Source of the DNA: an uncultured Clostridia bacterium
Lineage (GTDB): Bacteria > Bacillota > Clostridia > Oscillospirales > Oscillospiraceae
Direction: 5' to 3'
NCBI GenBank assembly: GCA_946547105.1
Contig: CAMNOV010000001.1
Location: forward strand, 56,548-120,547
Length of the DNA: 64,000 nucleotides
In this document: piece after piece, positions 27,315-35,190 of the stretch
Layout: each line of letters starts with the position of its first letter
Numbering within the stretch: the first letter of the stretch is position 1
Notes under the pieces: generated by a model
The model's input: the letters and a program-made list of their open reading frames with translations, nothing else
What the model was told of the DNA's origin: nothing
Databases searched by the model: none
Position numbers and translations under genes: made by a program

Positions 27315-29027
27315 ATGGGAGGAAGAAACTATACCTATCTGACAGAGAAGCAGCTGGACGGAGAAATGGCGGACTTCCCGCCGCTGGACACCAAGCGCTG
27401 TGAGCGGGAGGCCAACAGCCTGTTCAAGACCTGGCTCTTTGTGAAGGACACGCGGGGCATGCGGGAGATCACCTGCAGCAGCTGCGGACACAGCGAGAAG
27501 CTGCTGACACCGATGCGAATCATGGATGAGCAATGGGCGTATCTTGTGACAGCCGGCCACGATCAACCAGCAACCTGCCCCTGGTGCGGCGCCGGCGGAA
27601 GGATCAAGGAGAGGCGCTACATCAGGAACGGCGTCAAGCTGACAGAATATCATCCGGTGTTGTTCCTGCAGGAGAAGGACGGCGTGCTCTACGCCCAGGG
27701 CTTTTGGACGAGGAAGCTGTACGACAACCAAATGGACGCCGCGCAGCTCGGTCAACCGCCGCTGTTCATGGAGACGGAGGCCTGCCGGTTTCAGATCGGA
27801 CGGGCGGACGGATACACGCGCAGCAGCTGGGACGGCCGATACATACGCACGACGGTCGAGGGGAACTACGGCCGCAACCATTGGCTGCGGGAAGCGTTCA
27901 CGTCAGGCATCGGATATTACAGCGGCTTTGAAGCCTACACCGTATTCGGAAGCGAGGCCTACTACCGCAGCGCGCTGAGATACTGCGGATATGAGATTTT
28001 CCGTGGGCGGCCGAAACTGACGGATGGGACGATCTGCGGAGATCTGATCCGGTATCTGACGGCGGCTACACAGTATCCGCAGCAGATCGAGCGGATCGCA
28101 AAAGCCGGCTGGCGAGGACTGATCGACGATCTTATCTATCAGAGAAAGAAGAACTTGGCGATCCTCAAATGGGAGGAGCCGGATCTGAAGAAGTCGCTGG
28201 GGCTGAGCGGAGAGGAGCTCAAGACCTTCCGCGATGCCAAGTGCTCGCCGTATCTGATCGGAGAATACAAGAAGTTCAGAAAGGCGGGGATCCCGGCGAG
28301 CTACGAGGACCTGCGAAGACTCAATGAAATGCCGTGGGGCAGCTATCATGAGGCGCTCAAACTTTGCCTGCACCACGGGATCCGGCCCGGACGACTCGTG
28401 CGCTACCTTGAAGAGCACACGGGAACGGTCAACAGTATCGCGGTATCAAAGTACAGATATGAAACTTTCCAGATCTGGAAGGACTGGCTGGATATGGCCG
28501 GGAAGCTCGGCTATGACCTGCAGAACGAGACGGTGCTGCTGCCGAAGGAGCTCGGCCGAAAGCATGATGAGGCGGCCGAAGAGCTGAACCGGCGCACCCT
28601 GCGTGAGGAGCGGAAGGCGCAGGCCGCGAGGATCAAGGAACGGCGGAAGAAGTACGCCGCCGAAATCAACAGCTTTGTGTTCCGTCCGGCGGAAAGCAGC
28701 CGGGAGATCGTGGCCGAAGGGAAAGCCCTGCAGCATTGCGTGGGCGGATATGCCGAACGGCACATGGCCGGGAAGCTGACGATCGTTTTCCTGCGGCGGG
28801 CCGAGAATCCGGAGGCGTCGCTGTACACGATCGAAATGCAGGGCACCGTGCTGATCCAGATCCACGGATTCAAGAACGAACGTATGCCGGGGTCAAAGAA
28901 TCCGCGCGAAGTCGTCGGGCCTGAGCTGGACGCCTGGCTGGCGTGGATCAAGCGCGGCAGTAAGAGAGACAAGCAGGGGAATCCGATCGTCCCCGCGATC
29001 AAAGATAAGGAGGAGAAAACGGCATGA
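27315..29027 (+). CDS. PcfJ-like protein
   Basis: A 570-aa protein. The N-terminal third has zinc-ribbon cysteines (CSSCGH near 55 and CPWCGAGG near 92). The central part is helical. The C-terminal PcfJ-type domain contains FVFRPAESSREIVAEGKALQ then HCVGGYAE near 470 and HGFKNERMPG near 515. PcfJ-like proteins are frequent in Firmicutes phages and conjugative elements, with no settled function. Its stop overlaps the next gene's ATG. Confidence 0.83.
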   Translation: MGGRNYTYLTEKQLDGEMADFPPLDTKRCEREANSLFKTWLFVKDTRGMREITCSSCGHSEKLLTPMRIMDEQWAYLVTAGHDQPATCPWCGAGGRIKERRYIRNGVKLTEYHPVLFLQEKDGVLYAQGFWTRKLYDNQMDAAQLGQPPLFMETEACRFQIGRADGYTRSSWDGRYIRTTVEGNYGRNHWLREAFTSGIGYYSGFEAYTVFGSEAYYRSALRYCGYEIFRGRPKLTDGTICGDLIRYLTAATQYPQQIERIAKAGWRGLIDDLIYQRKKNLAILKWEEPDLKKSLGLSGEELKTFRDAKCSPYLIGEYKKFRKAGIPASYEDLRRLNEMPWGSYHEALKLCLHHGIRPGRLVRYLEEHTGTVNSIAVSKYRYETFQIWKDWLDMAGKLGYDLQNETVLLPKELGRKHDEAAEELNRRTLREERKAQAARIKERRKKYAAEINSFVFRPAESSREIVAEGKALQHCVGGYAERHMAGKLTIVFLRRAENPEASLYTIEMQGTVLIQIHGFKNERMPGSKNPREVVGPELDAWLAWIKRGSKRDKQGNPIVPAIKDKEEKTA

Positions 29028-30091
29028 ACGAAATCCAGGCAGTCACGGCAGAGGTCAAGGATCTGTCGCCGGCACAGCTCGGCGGGGAGATCCGCCTCTT
29101 GACCGCGCAGGCTCGGCGCATGGCGCTGAGCTTCGGTATCCAGATCGGGTACCGGTTGAAGATCGCTCATGAAAAGGTTGGCCCTCACGGCTGGGCGGAA
29201 TGGCTGAAGAACGAGACGGACTTCTCTGCCGCTGCGGCGAGCCGATTTGAAAAGCTCTATGAGGGCTACGGCGCAGATCAGGGCAGCCTGTTCGGCGTGG
29301 AAAATAAATTTCCAACGTTGGAAAAACTCAGTATTTCCAATGCTTTGCGGCTCCTCGCGGTGCCGGAAGAGGAGCGGGAAACGGTGGCCGCAGAGGTCGA
29401 TGCCGAGCACCTCTCCGCCCGGGAGCTGGAAAAGGCGCTGGCCGAGCGGGACGAATGGATCAAACGGGCAAAAGCGGCAGAGCAGGCGCTGGACGAGGAA
29501 GAGGACAGCCACGGCCTGGCCATCGCGGAGCTGGAGGAGAAGATCGACGCCTTGCAGAAGGACGCCGAATTCGGGAAGTCCGCCAGGCATGAGCACGAGA
29601 AGCTGATGGATGAACTCGACATGGCCAAGCAGAGCTTGGAGACCGCCCGCGCAGAGATCAAGGAACTGGAGAACCGCCCGCAGCCGGTGGCCGTACAGCG
29701 GGACGAGAAAGCGATCCAGGAGGCCGCAGACGCCGCGAAGGCGAAGGCCGAGGCCGAGGCCGTCGAGAAGATCAAGAAGCTGGAGAGGCAGCTTGAGAAG
29801 GCGGAGAAGGCCAAGGAGAAAGCAGAGAAGGCGGGTAGCGGCGCTGGTGAAGAGATCGCCGCTGCGAAAGCCGAGGCCGCACGAGCGAAGGAGGAGCTGG
29901 AGACGGCCAAGAAAAAGCTGCTCGCAGCGGATAAAGACGTCGCGGAGGTCGGCGTGTATATCCGTCAGCTGCAGCTGGATCTGAACGAGATCCAGGCTCG
30001 CATCCGGAAGATCCGCGAGCGGGACAATGAGCTGGCCGAAAAGCTGCAGGCTGCTTTCCGCGGGCTCCTGGCGCCGCACATGGAGGGCTGA
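29024..30091 (+). CDS. DUF3102-like phage protein with long coiled coil
   Basis: A 355-aa protein. The N-terminal part (about 20-125) resembles DUF3102: IQIGYRLKIAHEKVGPHGWAEW and FSAAAASRFEKLYEGY, a helix-turn-helix type arrangement also found in ParB-associated phage proteins. Residues about 130-345 form a long Ala/Glu/Lys coiled coil. The likely role is DNA-binding or scaffolding during replication; not established. Confidence 0.75.
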   Translation: MNEIQAVTAEVKDLSPAQLGGEIRLLTAQARRMALSFGIQIGYRLKIAHEKVGPHGWAEWLKNETDFSAAAASRFEKLYEGYGADQGSLFGVENKFPTLEKLSISNALRLLAVPEEERETVAAEVDAEHLSARELEKALAERDEWIKRAKAAEQALDEEEDSHGLAIAELEEKIDALQKDAEFGKSARHEHEKLMDELDMAKQSLETARAEIKELENRPQPVAVQRDEKAIQEAADAAKAKAEAEAVEKIKKLERQLEKAEKAKEKAEKAGSGAGEEIAAAKAEAARAKEELETAKKKLLAADKDVAEVGVYIRQLQLDLNEIQARIRKIRERDNELAEKLQAAFRGLLAPHMEG

Positions 30092-30094
30092 GAT

Positions 30095-30259
30095 ATGGCC
30101 GTATCGGAACGCTGCTGCGCGACTTGTGCCGATGATGATTGCAGAACACGAAAGATTCTGCATATGAACGGCGCCTACCTGCAGCCTGAATATTGTGAAG
30201 GAAATGGTTATCGGCTATGGAAGCCGAGAGTGAAAGAAGAAAGGGAAGGAACAGAATGA
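30095..30259 (+). CDS. Small Cys-rich phage protein
   Basis: A 54-aa protein with CCATCADDDC and a second Cys in PEYCEG, a probable metal knuckle. Weak RBS (GGAGGG 11 bases upstream). The stop overlaps the next ATG (ATGA). Confidence 0.55.
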   Translation: MAVSERCCATCADDDCRTRKILHMNGAYLQPEYCEGNGYRLWKPRVKEEREGTE

Positions 30260-30357
30260 ATCCTTTACATCTTTTATGGATCGTCCCGGTTTCCGGGGCG
30301 TTCGGCATGGCGATCCTTGCGCTGTTTGTAGCCGGGAAGGAGGGCGACGACAAATGA
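30256..30357 (+). CDS. Tiny membrane protein
   Basis: A 33-aa ORF (MNPLHLLWIVPVSGAFG...) with one hydrophobic segment and the tail GKEGDDK. GGAAGGAACAG precedes the ATG. The last 20 bases resemble the end of the next gene (see finding). Confidence 0.5.
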   Translation: MNPLHLLWIVPVSGAFGMAILALFVAGKEGDDK

Positions 30358-30773
30358 CTTGGTATATCATTCTTTCTGTGCTACTACTCTTGGCTATTTT
30401 CTGCGTTGCATGGCTCGCATTGAGACTCAGAAAAACTAAGAAGGCACAGGAGAAAGCATTGCAAGAAGCGTCTGACGCTATATGCAAACTCAAAATAGAG
30501 GCAAAGAAAGCAGCTGAAGAAAGACTCATAAGATCAGTTGATATTAAGTACGTACCTCAACGCTTTGAACAAATGGTTCTACAAGCAGCCGTTAGAATAC
30601 CACTGGGCTTTCCGAAGCATGTAGCAGAAAAGGAATTGAAAAGTAAAATCGCCGAACTAATCCCCGAGTTTTGGGAGATTTCACGTGATATGCCCGGACC
30701 ATTGGAGCAAGAGATACGTTATGTTGCCAGACTGTATGTATACAAAAAAGGAAAGGAGGGCGACGACGAATGA
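30354..30773 (+). CDS. AT-rich phage membrane-anchored protein (moron-like)
   Basis: A 139-aa protein with one N-terminal transmembrane helix (about 2-22), a basic linker and a helical cytoplasmic part. Visibly more AT-rich than all neighbours, with different codon use. It ends GKEGDDE, almost the same as the preceding 33-aa ORF (GKEGDDK), because the DNA around its two ends is repeated. Probably a recently acquired cargo gene. No family recognised. Confidence 0.7.
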   Translation: MTWYIILSVLLLLAIFCVAWLALRLRKTKKAQEKALQEASDAICKLKIEAKKAAEERLIRSVDIKYVPQRFEQMVLQAAVRIPLGFPKHVAEKELKSKIAELIPEFWEISRDMPGPLEQEIRYVARLYVYKKGKEGDDE

Positions 30774-31213
30774 AAATCCATAACCTGAAACTGCGGATCG
30801 AATTTGCTGACGCTGTGCTCGACGGGACAAAGCCGTTTGAGATCCGGGAAAACGATCGCGGCTATCAGAAGGGCGACATTATCAAATATGAGGTCGTCGA
30901 CCGCATGGGCCTGAACGTGCCTCATTCCGTCGAAAACCATGAATATGAAATTACATATCTCCTGCACGGCTGGGGTCTGAAAGACGACTGGTGTGTATTC
31001 GGGACCCGGGATGTTACGGATCTCAACGGAAAGAAACATGCTGAGGCGGGCAAATGGCTGCGGGTTGATCCGGGCGTTACCCTCGGCACCGATAAATACA
31101 TATGTTCCAAATGCAGGGAGGAGCCGTGGTGGTGCGGCGTCACTGAAGATGTACTGCCGAAATACTGCCCGAACTGCGGCGCACCGATGCTACCGTTTGT
31201 CAGCGATGAATGA
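30770..31213 (+). CDS. DUF3850 (ASCH/PUA-like) protein with C-terminal zinc ribbon
   Basis: A 147-aa protein. The N-terminal domain has the DUF3850/ASCH pattern: FADAVLDGTKPFEIRENDRGYQ then KGDIIKYE, a fold that binds RNA or modified nucleotides. A C-terminal zinc ribbon (CSKCREEPWWCG ... CPNCGAPM) is appended. GGAAAGGAGGG lies upstream. May act in RNA or nucleotide control during infection (inference). Confidence 0.82.
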   Translation: MKIHNLKLRIEFADAVLDGTKPFEIRENDRGYQKGDIIKYEVVDRMGLNVPHSVENHEYEITYLLHGWGLKDDWCVFGTRDVTDLNGKKHAEAGKWLRVDPGVTLGTDKYICSKCREEPWWCGVTEDVLPKYCPNCGAPMLPFVSDE

Positions 31214-31514
31214 TTGGGCAGAATCGCGGGCGGATATCGAACTTGCAAAGGCGGTGAACATGCTCCTGCGAGAGGTCGCCACAGGGCAGGAGGATATCAA
31301 GCGCGCCGACCAGATGGGCTATCCCCATGTGCTCCCGCATGAATGGTTTATCAAAGGCGTGATCAATGCTCTCGTCGGGGCGGGAGACAGTCAGATAGAT
31401 CTGCTGGCGAGTGCCTACCTGTACCAGGCAGCTGTGGTCGTGAAGCTGCTCTGGCGAGAGTGCAATGAATACAGAAGGAGGGAACATGAAAGAAATGGCA
31501 ACGGGGGTCACTGA
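31206..31514 (+). CDS. Helical phage protein
   Basis: A 102-aa protein (MNDWAESRADIELAKAVNML...) with ATG 31206 overlapping the previous gene's end. Mostly helical, ending in a basic tail. Function unknown. Confidence 0.65.
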   Translation: MNDWAESRADIELAKAVNMLLREVATGQEDIKRADQMGYPHVLPHEWFIKGVINALVGAGDSQIDLLASAYLYQAAVVVKLLWRECNEYRRREHERNGNGGH

Positions 31515-31689
31515 TATGACCCGGCGCCTTCGGGCGGCAAGAGAGCGGGGCGGACTCGGCCTTTCCATGTGTGTGATGCTCAGACAGGCTGAGCAGATGA
31601 TCATAGATCTGTTCCAAATTCATCAAGAGGACAGAGCGGAGATCATCCGTCTGCGACGAATGATCGAGGCCAAGGAGGGCGAGACATGA
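31486..31689 (+). CDS. Small phage protein
   Basis: A 67-aa protein (MKEMATGVTDMTRRLRAARERGG...). AGAAGGAGGG 3 bases before ATG 31486 sets the start. The C-terminus EAKEGET comes from another copy of the GGAGGGCGA-type linker that carries the next RBS. Confidence 0.6.
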   Translation: MKEMATGVTDMTRRLRAARERGGLGLSMCVMLRQAEQMIIDLFQIHQEDRAEIIRLRRMIEAKEGET

Positions 31690-31841
31690 CCAGGGGACAG
31701 ATCAGAGACAAATACGGAATCCGGCAGATTGAGGATCCGAAGAGAGCCAACGAGGAGCTGAGCGAGAAAGAGGCGGCGGACTATGAGCGCGGCCTGCTCG
31801 CCCTCTGGCCAGAGCTGAAGAAAGGAGCGGGACGATGCTGA
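31686..31841 (+). CDS. Small phage protein
   Basis: A 51-aa charged, helical protein (MTRGQIRDKYGIRQIEDPKRANEELSEK...). It follows AAGGAGGGCGAGAC and overlaps both neighbours. Function unknown. Confidence 0.55.
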   Translation: MTRGQIRDKYGIRQIEDPKRANEELSEKEAADYERGLLALWPELKKGAGRC

Positions 31842-32098
31842 TACCGCGAAGAAAATATGATGAGCTGCAGAAAAGCCTGCTCGACAAAGAGGATCGCCTT
31901 GAAAAGCTGCGCGGCGTGCTGCAGGACAAGGCGATCGAGATCCGCCAGCTGCGCCGGGAGATTGAACGGCTGAGGACAGAGAACAAGACTCTTGAAGTCC
32001 AGCTGGACGCAACGGTTGCCGCGCTCGACCAAACCAAGAATACGCTGGCCATATCAGAGAAGGCCAGGAAGCAGATGCTGAAAGAAAGGAGGCACTAA
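31835..32098 (+). CDS. Coiled-coil phage protein
   Basis: An 87-aa protein that is almost wholly coiled coil (DELQKSLLDKEDRLEKLRG then IEIRQLRREIERLR). AAAGGAGCGGG precedes the ATG. Function unknown. Confidence 0.65.
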   Translation: MLIPRRKYDELQKSLLDKEDRLEKLRGVLQDKAIEIRQLRREIERLRTENKTLEVQLDATVAALDQTKNTLAISEKARKQMLKERRH

Positions 32099-32101
32099 GA
32101 A

Positions 32102-32713
32102 GTGGTCATCAAGAACATAGCAAAGCTCTGCAAGAAGACCGGGCAGGTGAGGCTCTTCTATGACGAGAGCCGAGACGTGCAGTGGATCAGCAACGGCTAC
32201 GCTTGCTGGGCGCTCTACGGAATGCCGATGCTGGACGCCGAGAACGTGCTGACAGCACTGGACATCCCGGAAAAGGACTGGAATAAGATCGTTGCCATGG
32301 AGCGGCGGCTCCCGGAGGAGCTGGATCTGAACGACGTCGCCGACGAAGAGGAGCTGCCGGATCCGGTGATCAGTATCTGTTATGGCGGCCAGCTGGTTAT
32401 GCCGCTGCGGAGCTCGGCAGGAACAATCCTCGCGGATCCGGAACTGTTTAAACCGCTGCGCGACGTGGATCATCTGACGGTGCACGCACGGAGAACGGCG
32501 AGCGGGAAGATCTATCTGGCCGCCAAAGGCGGGCTGCTCCTGCAGGGGATCATCCTGCCGGCAAGTCTGCACAGCTTTGAAGCGCTGCCGGATATTCTGG
32601 CCGATCTGTCGCGCGAGCTGGAAAAGAGCATCACCGCCGAGGCCGAAGCCGGCGCCGGCGAGGATGAAGATCAGATGGAGATCGACCCGGAGACGGGCGA
32701 GGTAAAGGAATAG
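32102..32713 (+). CDS. Phage protein of unknown function
   Basis: A 203-aa protein from GTG 32102, with GAAAGGAGG 9 bases upstream. The N-terminal part has VRLFYDESRDVQWISNGYA, then a mixed alpha/beta core and an acidic C-terminal tail. The same type of protein occurs in clostridial prophage early regions; it resembles no enzyme I can name. Confidence 0.68.
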   Translation: MVIKNIAKLCKKTGQVRLFYDESRDVQWISNGYACWALYGMPMLDAENVLTALDIPEKDWNKIVAMERRLPEELDLNDVADEEELPDPVISICYGGQLVMPLRSSAGTILADPELFKPLRDVDHLTVHARRTASGKIYLAAKGGLLLQGIILPASLHSFEALPDILADLSRELEKSITAEAEAGAGEDEDQMEIDPETGEVKE

Positions 32714-32726
32714 AAAGGGGAACAAC

Positions 32727-32981
32727 ATGAACAACGATAAAGTGTGTGTCGGAGAGGCGAGACAAAGCCTTCCTCAGAAGGTTGATGAGACGAACAGCAT
32801 CTTGGTGAAATGCATCGATATCGCAGGCAGCATATTGCTTACGCTGAAACAAAAAGAAAAAATAGGTTCACCTGGAATGAGCCCTGGGTGTTTCCTCGAG
32901 GCAGTTGATATTCAACAGGTAAATGCGAAACTGCTGCATGATGAACTTGTAGAGATTGCTTTTGTTTTTGGCTGCGAATGA
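32727..32981 (+). CDS. Small phage protein
   Basis: An 84-aa protein (MNNDKVCVGEARQSLPQKV...), with GAAAGGGG upstream. More AT-rich than preceding genes. Function unknown. Confidence 0.58.
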   Translation: MNNDKVCVGEARQSLPQKVDETNSILVKCIDIAGSILLTLKQKEKIGSPGMSPGCFLEAVDIQQVNAKLLHDELVEIAFVFGCE

Positions 32982-32990
32982 AACAACAAA

Positions 32991-33016
32991 CCGGGTAGGG
33001 CTGCGGCCCTACCCGG
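32991..33016 (+). terminator. Perfect 11-bp hairpin before the phage sigma-like gene
   Basis: CCGGGTAGGGC pairs exactly with GCCCTACCCGG around TGCG. No T-run follows, so it could be an attenuator or processing site rather than a full terminator. Confidence 0.5.
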
Positions 33017-33092
33017 GGAAGATGTGAAGACGAGCGGCTCATGCTGTGGACCGCCGGTCTTTGCACCTTGGATTTTGGGGATGGGAAAAACT

Positions 33093-33707
33093 ATGGACGA
33101 AGAAATAACACTCAAAGAGCTGGTCAAGGAGCACCAAGAGTCCAAATGGAGATATATTCTCGCGGTTTGGGATAGATTGCTCCCACTTGTTAAATGGATG
33201 GCGTTTCATAGAGAGAACCGTATTCGGGGAAGGTTTTTAAACGACGCGGATGATTATGTGCAGGAGGCGTTCCTTGTCCTCGTTCGCTGCATGGAAAGTT
33301 TCGACTGCGACAGAGGGCCGGACTTCAAATCATATTATATTGAAGCCTGCAGGCACAGATTCTGGGCCATCGACAGATGGGACAGCCGCGAGAAAAGGCG
33401 CAAAGAGATCAAGACGGTCTCGCTGTTTGAGCCGGTCTATATTTCAGATGACGGCGACGAAACATTACTTATAGACACGTTATTCTCTAAAGATGATCCT
33501 TTTGAGGACGTCACGAACACAGTGGCCCTGGAAGAAGCAATTGGAACACTACCAAAGAACAAGCGTGATGTTGCTTGGGCCTACTATGTCGAGGAGAAAA
33601 GCATGGAAAAGATCGGTAAAGATCTGGGCTGCTCCCGTCAGAATGTGAGATATCTGCTGGGCGAGGCAACGAGAGAACTCGGGCGGAGATTCGCCGGCAT
33701 GAAATGA
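33093..33707 (+). CDS. Phage sigma-70-like factor
   Basis: About 204 aa from ATG 33093 (an ATG at 33081 is also possible; the frame is open to 33024). Region 2-like part: DDYVQEAFLVLVRCMESFDCDRG then FKSYYIEACRHRFWAIDRWD. Region 4-like HTH: LPKNKRDVAWAYYVEEKSMEKIGKDLGCSRQNVRYLLGEA. Such genes sit just ahead of packaging genes in Firmicutes phages and may switch on late transcription. It is flanked by two strong hairpins and is AT-rich relative to neighbours. Confidence 0.8.
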   Translation: MDEEITLKELVKEHQESKWRYILAVWDRLLPLVKWMAFHRENRIRGRFLNDADDYVQEAFLVLVRCMESFDCDRGPDFKSYYIEACRHRFWAIDRWDSREKRRKEIKTVSLFEPVYISDDGDETLLIDTLFSKDDPFEDVTNTVALEEAIGTLPKNKRDVAWAYYVEEKSMEKIGKDLGCSRQNVRYLLGEATRELGRRFAGMK

Positions 33708-33747
33708 ACCTTTTCAGCTGAAGAAGGAATCGAGGAAACGCTCTGCG

Positions 33748-33763
33748 CGCGTGCGCGCACGCG
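33748..33763. repeat. 16-bp GC palindrome (alternating purine-pyrimidine)
   Basis: CGCGTGCG/CGCACGCG, embedded in AAACGC...GCGTTT, so a longer stem can form, followed by TTTCTT. It may end transcription after the sigma-like gene. The strict alternation is also Z-DNA-prone. Confidence 0.6.
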
Positions 33764-33825
33764 TTTCTTAAAAGACTTTTTTACGCCTAACATTACGACA
33801 TATTGGAATAGAGAGGACAGGAAGG

Positions 33826-34620
33826 ATGAAGCAGCTGATGGAATACAAGATCATTTCCGGGAGGGTGACGGAGATCCGTCGTACATGGCTGCCCGTCCGA
33901 AGGGCAGGAGAGCCGGCACCGAAACGAGCGCCCCGTGTAGCCGGGGCCAGCTCGGAGAGGAAGATCCGAGAGAATGAAAAGAATTCGGCAATGAATTTGG
34001 CTCGGGTGATCAACGCGACCTTCCGGAAGGGAGACGCGTTTGTGACAGGGAAGTATGACGACGACCATCTGCCGGCCGATTACGATTCCGCCGATCGCGA
34101 CGCCGAAAAGGTTTTGCGAGAGCTCCGCCGCAGATTCAAGGCGATCTATGGGCGCAATCCCGCGGCCGTCCGCGTGACCGCAAACTGGAGCCCGAAGAGA
34201 AATGCGCCGGCCCGTCTGCATCAGCACATCATCATGGAGCGGGACGCCGAGCCGATCTTCCGCGAGATCTGGCAGGGCGGAGGCTATAGCATGGAAGAGC
34301 TCGACAACCGCGGCGATCATTCCGACCTGGCTGCATACCTGGTGGCCAATGTAAACGGCCGGCCGGGAAAAAAGAAATGGCACGCCAGCCGCAACGTCTG
34401 CCGTCCAATCTATACCGAGCCTGAACCCGTGGACGATGTGGAAGATATCAAACCGGAGAAAGGCAGCGTGATCAAAGAGCACGTAGCGAACTGCGACGAG
34501 GAGGGCCACGTGACGAGCACCTATATCCGCTGCCTGCTGGACAAGCCGCAGAAGGTCCGCGGCGGGAAGATCGTAACTCCGAAGCAGGACAGGAGGGGAG
34601 GGCGAAAACGTGATCGATAA
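33826..34620 (+). CDS. Rolling-circle Rep-like (HUH) protein
   Basis: A 264-aa protein. FVTGKYDDDHLPADYDSA (motif 1 type), then the HUH-type motif RLHQHIIME near 125-133 and a Tyr in SDLAAYLVAN near 166, the spacing seen in small phage and gokushovirus-type Rep/ORF2-G2P proteins. These nick one strand to start rolling-circle synthesis. AGGAAGG precedes the ATG. It is the only replication-like protein seen in this prophage. The first 50 residues are basic and poorly ordered. Function inferred from motifs. Confidence 0.65.
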   Translation: MKQLMEYKIISGRVTEIRRTWLPVRRAGEPAPKRAPRVAGASSERKIRENEKNSAMNLARVINATFRKGDAFVTGKYDDDHLPADYDSADRDAEKVLRELRRRFKAIYGRNPAAVRVTANWSPKRNAPARLHQHIIMERDAEPIFREIWQGGGYSMEELDNRGDHSDLAAYLVANVNGRPGKKKWHASRNVCRPIYTEPEPVDDVEDIKPEKGSVIKEHVANCDEEGHVTSTYIRCLLDKPQKVRGGKIVTPKQDRRGGRKRDR

Positions 34621-34840
34621 AACGAGAGTAAAGCCGGTACATATGGCGATCTGTACGCCGTGCCTTGAGAAGATCCGGGCAGAATACGGAGAGCGGGCCG
34701 AGGATCACCCGGGTACTTGGCACGGGAGATGCGGACTGTGCTGGGAGGAAAAGACGGTCCACGGCGTCGATCTTTGGCCGAAGGTCCGCCGTACATACAG
34801 GCAGCAGACAGGCGGCGGCGAGAGACGACGGGCAGGCTGA
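34610..34840 (+). CDS. Small zinc-finger-like phage protein
   Basis: A 76-aa protein with CTPC and CGLC pairs about 27 residues apart, suggesting one zinc finger. Overlaps the Rep-like gene by 11 bases. GGAGGG upstream. Function unknown. Confidence 0.62.
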   Translation: MIDKTRVKPVHMAICTPCLEKIRAEYGERAEDHPGTWHGRCGLCWEEKTVHGVDLWPKVRRTYRQQTGGGERRRAG

Positions 34841-34842
34841 TC

Positions 34843-35079
34843 ATGGCGAGCTACGACGACTGGAAGGACGCCGATATCCGCTGCCCCTTTTTCCGCACAC
34901 AGAACAGGAGCAAGCGCCGCGTCGGCTGCGAGGGGTATCTCCCTCGCTCCACCATCATTCATACCTTCCGGCGTCAGAGGGACTTTGACAGTCACCTGAC
35001 GCGGTTTTGTGCTGCCGATTATGAACGATGCCCGTATTACCGGGCGCTGATGAAAGAGAAATACGACGACAAAACATGA
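34843..35079 (+). CDS. Small Cys-rich phage protein
   Basis: A 78-aa protein (MASYDDWKDADIRCPFF...) with four cysteines (RCPFF, GCEGY, RFC and RCPYY). It starts 2 bases after the previous stop and ends in the terminator. Confidence 0.62.
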   Translation: MASYDDWKDADIRCPFFRTQNRSKRRVGCEGYLPRSTIIHTFRRQRDFDSHLTRFCAADYERCPYYRALMKEKYDDKT

Positions 35080-35115
35080 ACCCCATGACCTGAACAGAAG
35101 GCCATGGGGTTTTTG
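35079..35115 (+). terminator. Terminator ending the early operon
   Basis: AACCCCATG-A-CCT pairs with AGG-CCATGGGGTT, followed by T5. It separates the early genes from the packaging module; repeat copy 1 begins 6 bases later. Confidence 0.85.
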
Positions 35116-35120
35116 CTACG

Positions 35121-35167
35121 CCTGTCGTAGAGAAGGGCGCCGGGTAGTCGATAGACTACAGGCAGAA
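35121..35167 (+). promoter_or_regulatory. Repeated 37-nt element, copy 1, upstream of terminase
   Basis: Starts CCTGTCGTAGAGAA and ends GTAGTCGATAGACT (35121-35157); GCAGAA is at 35162-35167. The copy at 51252-51298 matches 34 of 37 bases without gaps and has GCAGAA at the same offset. GTAGTC/GACTAC can pair around GATA. It stands right after a terminator and before a structural module. Could be a late promoter, an antitermination RNA or a packaging-related site. Confidence 0.7.
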
Positions 35168-35190
35168 GCAAAGCGAAAAGGAGGGGCGGC

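Noticed and set aside
28511-30163. 550-aa minus-strand frame opposite PcfJ/DUF3102
   Set aside because: Shadow of repetitive Ala/Glu/Lys coding DNA; no RBS and no domain pattern.
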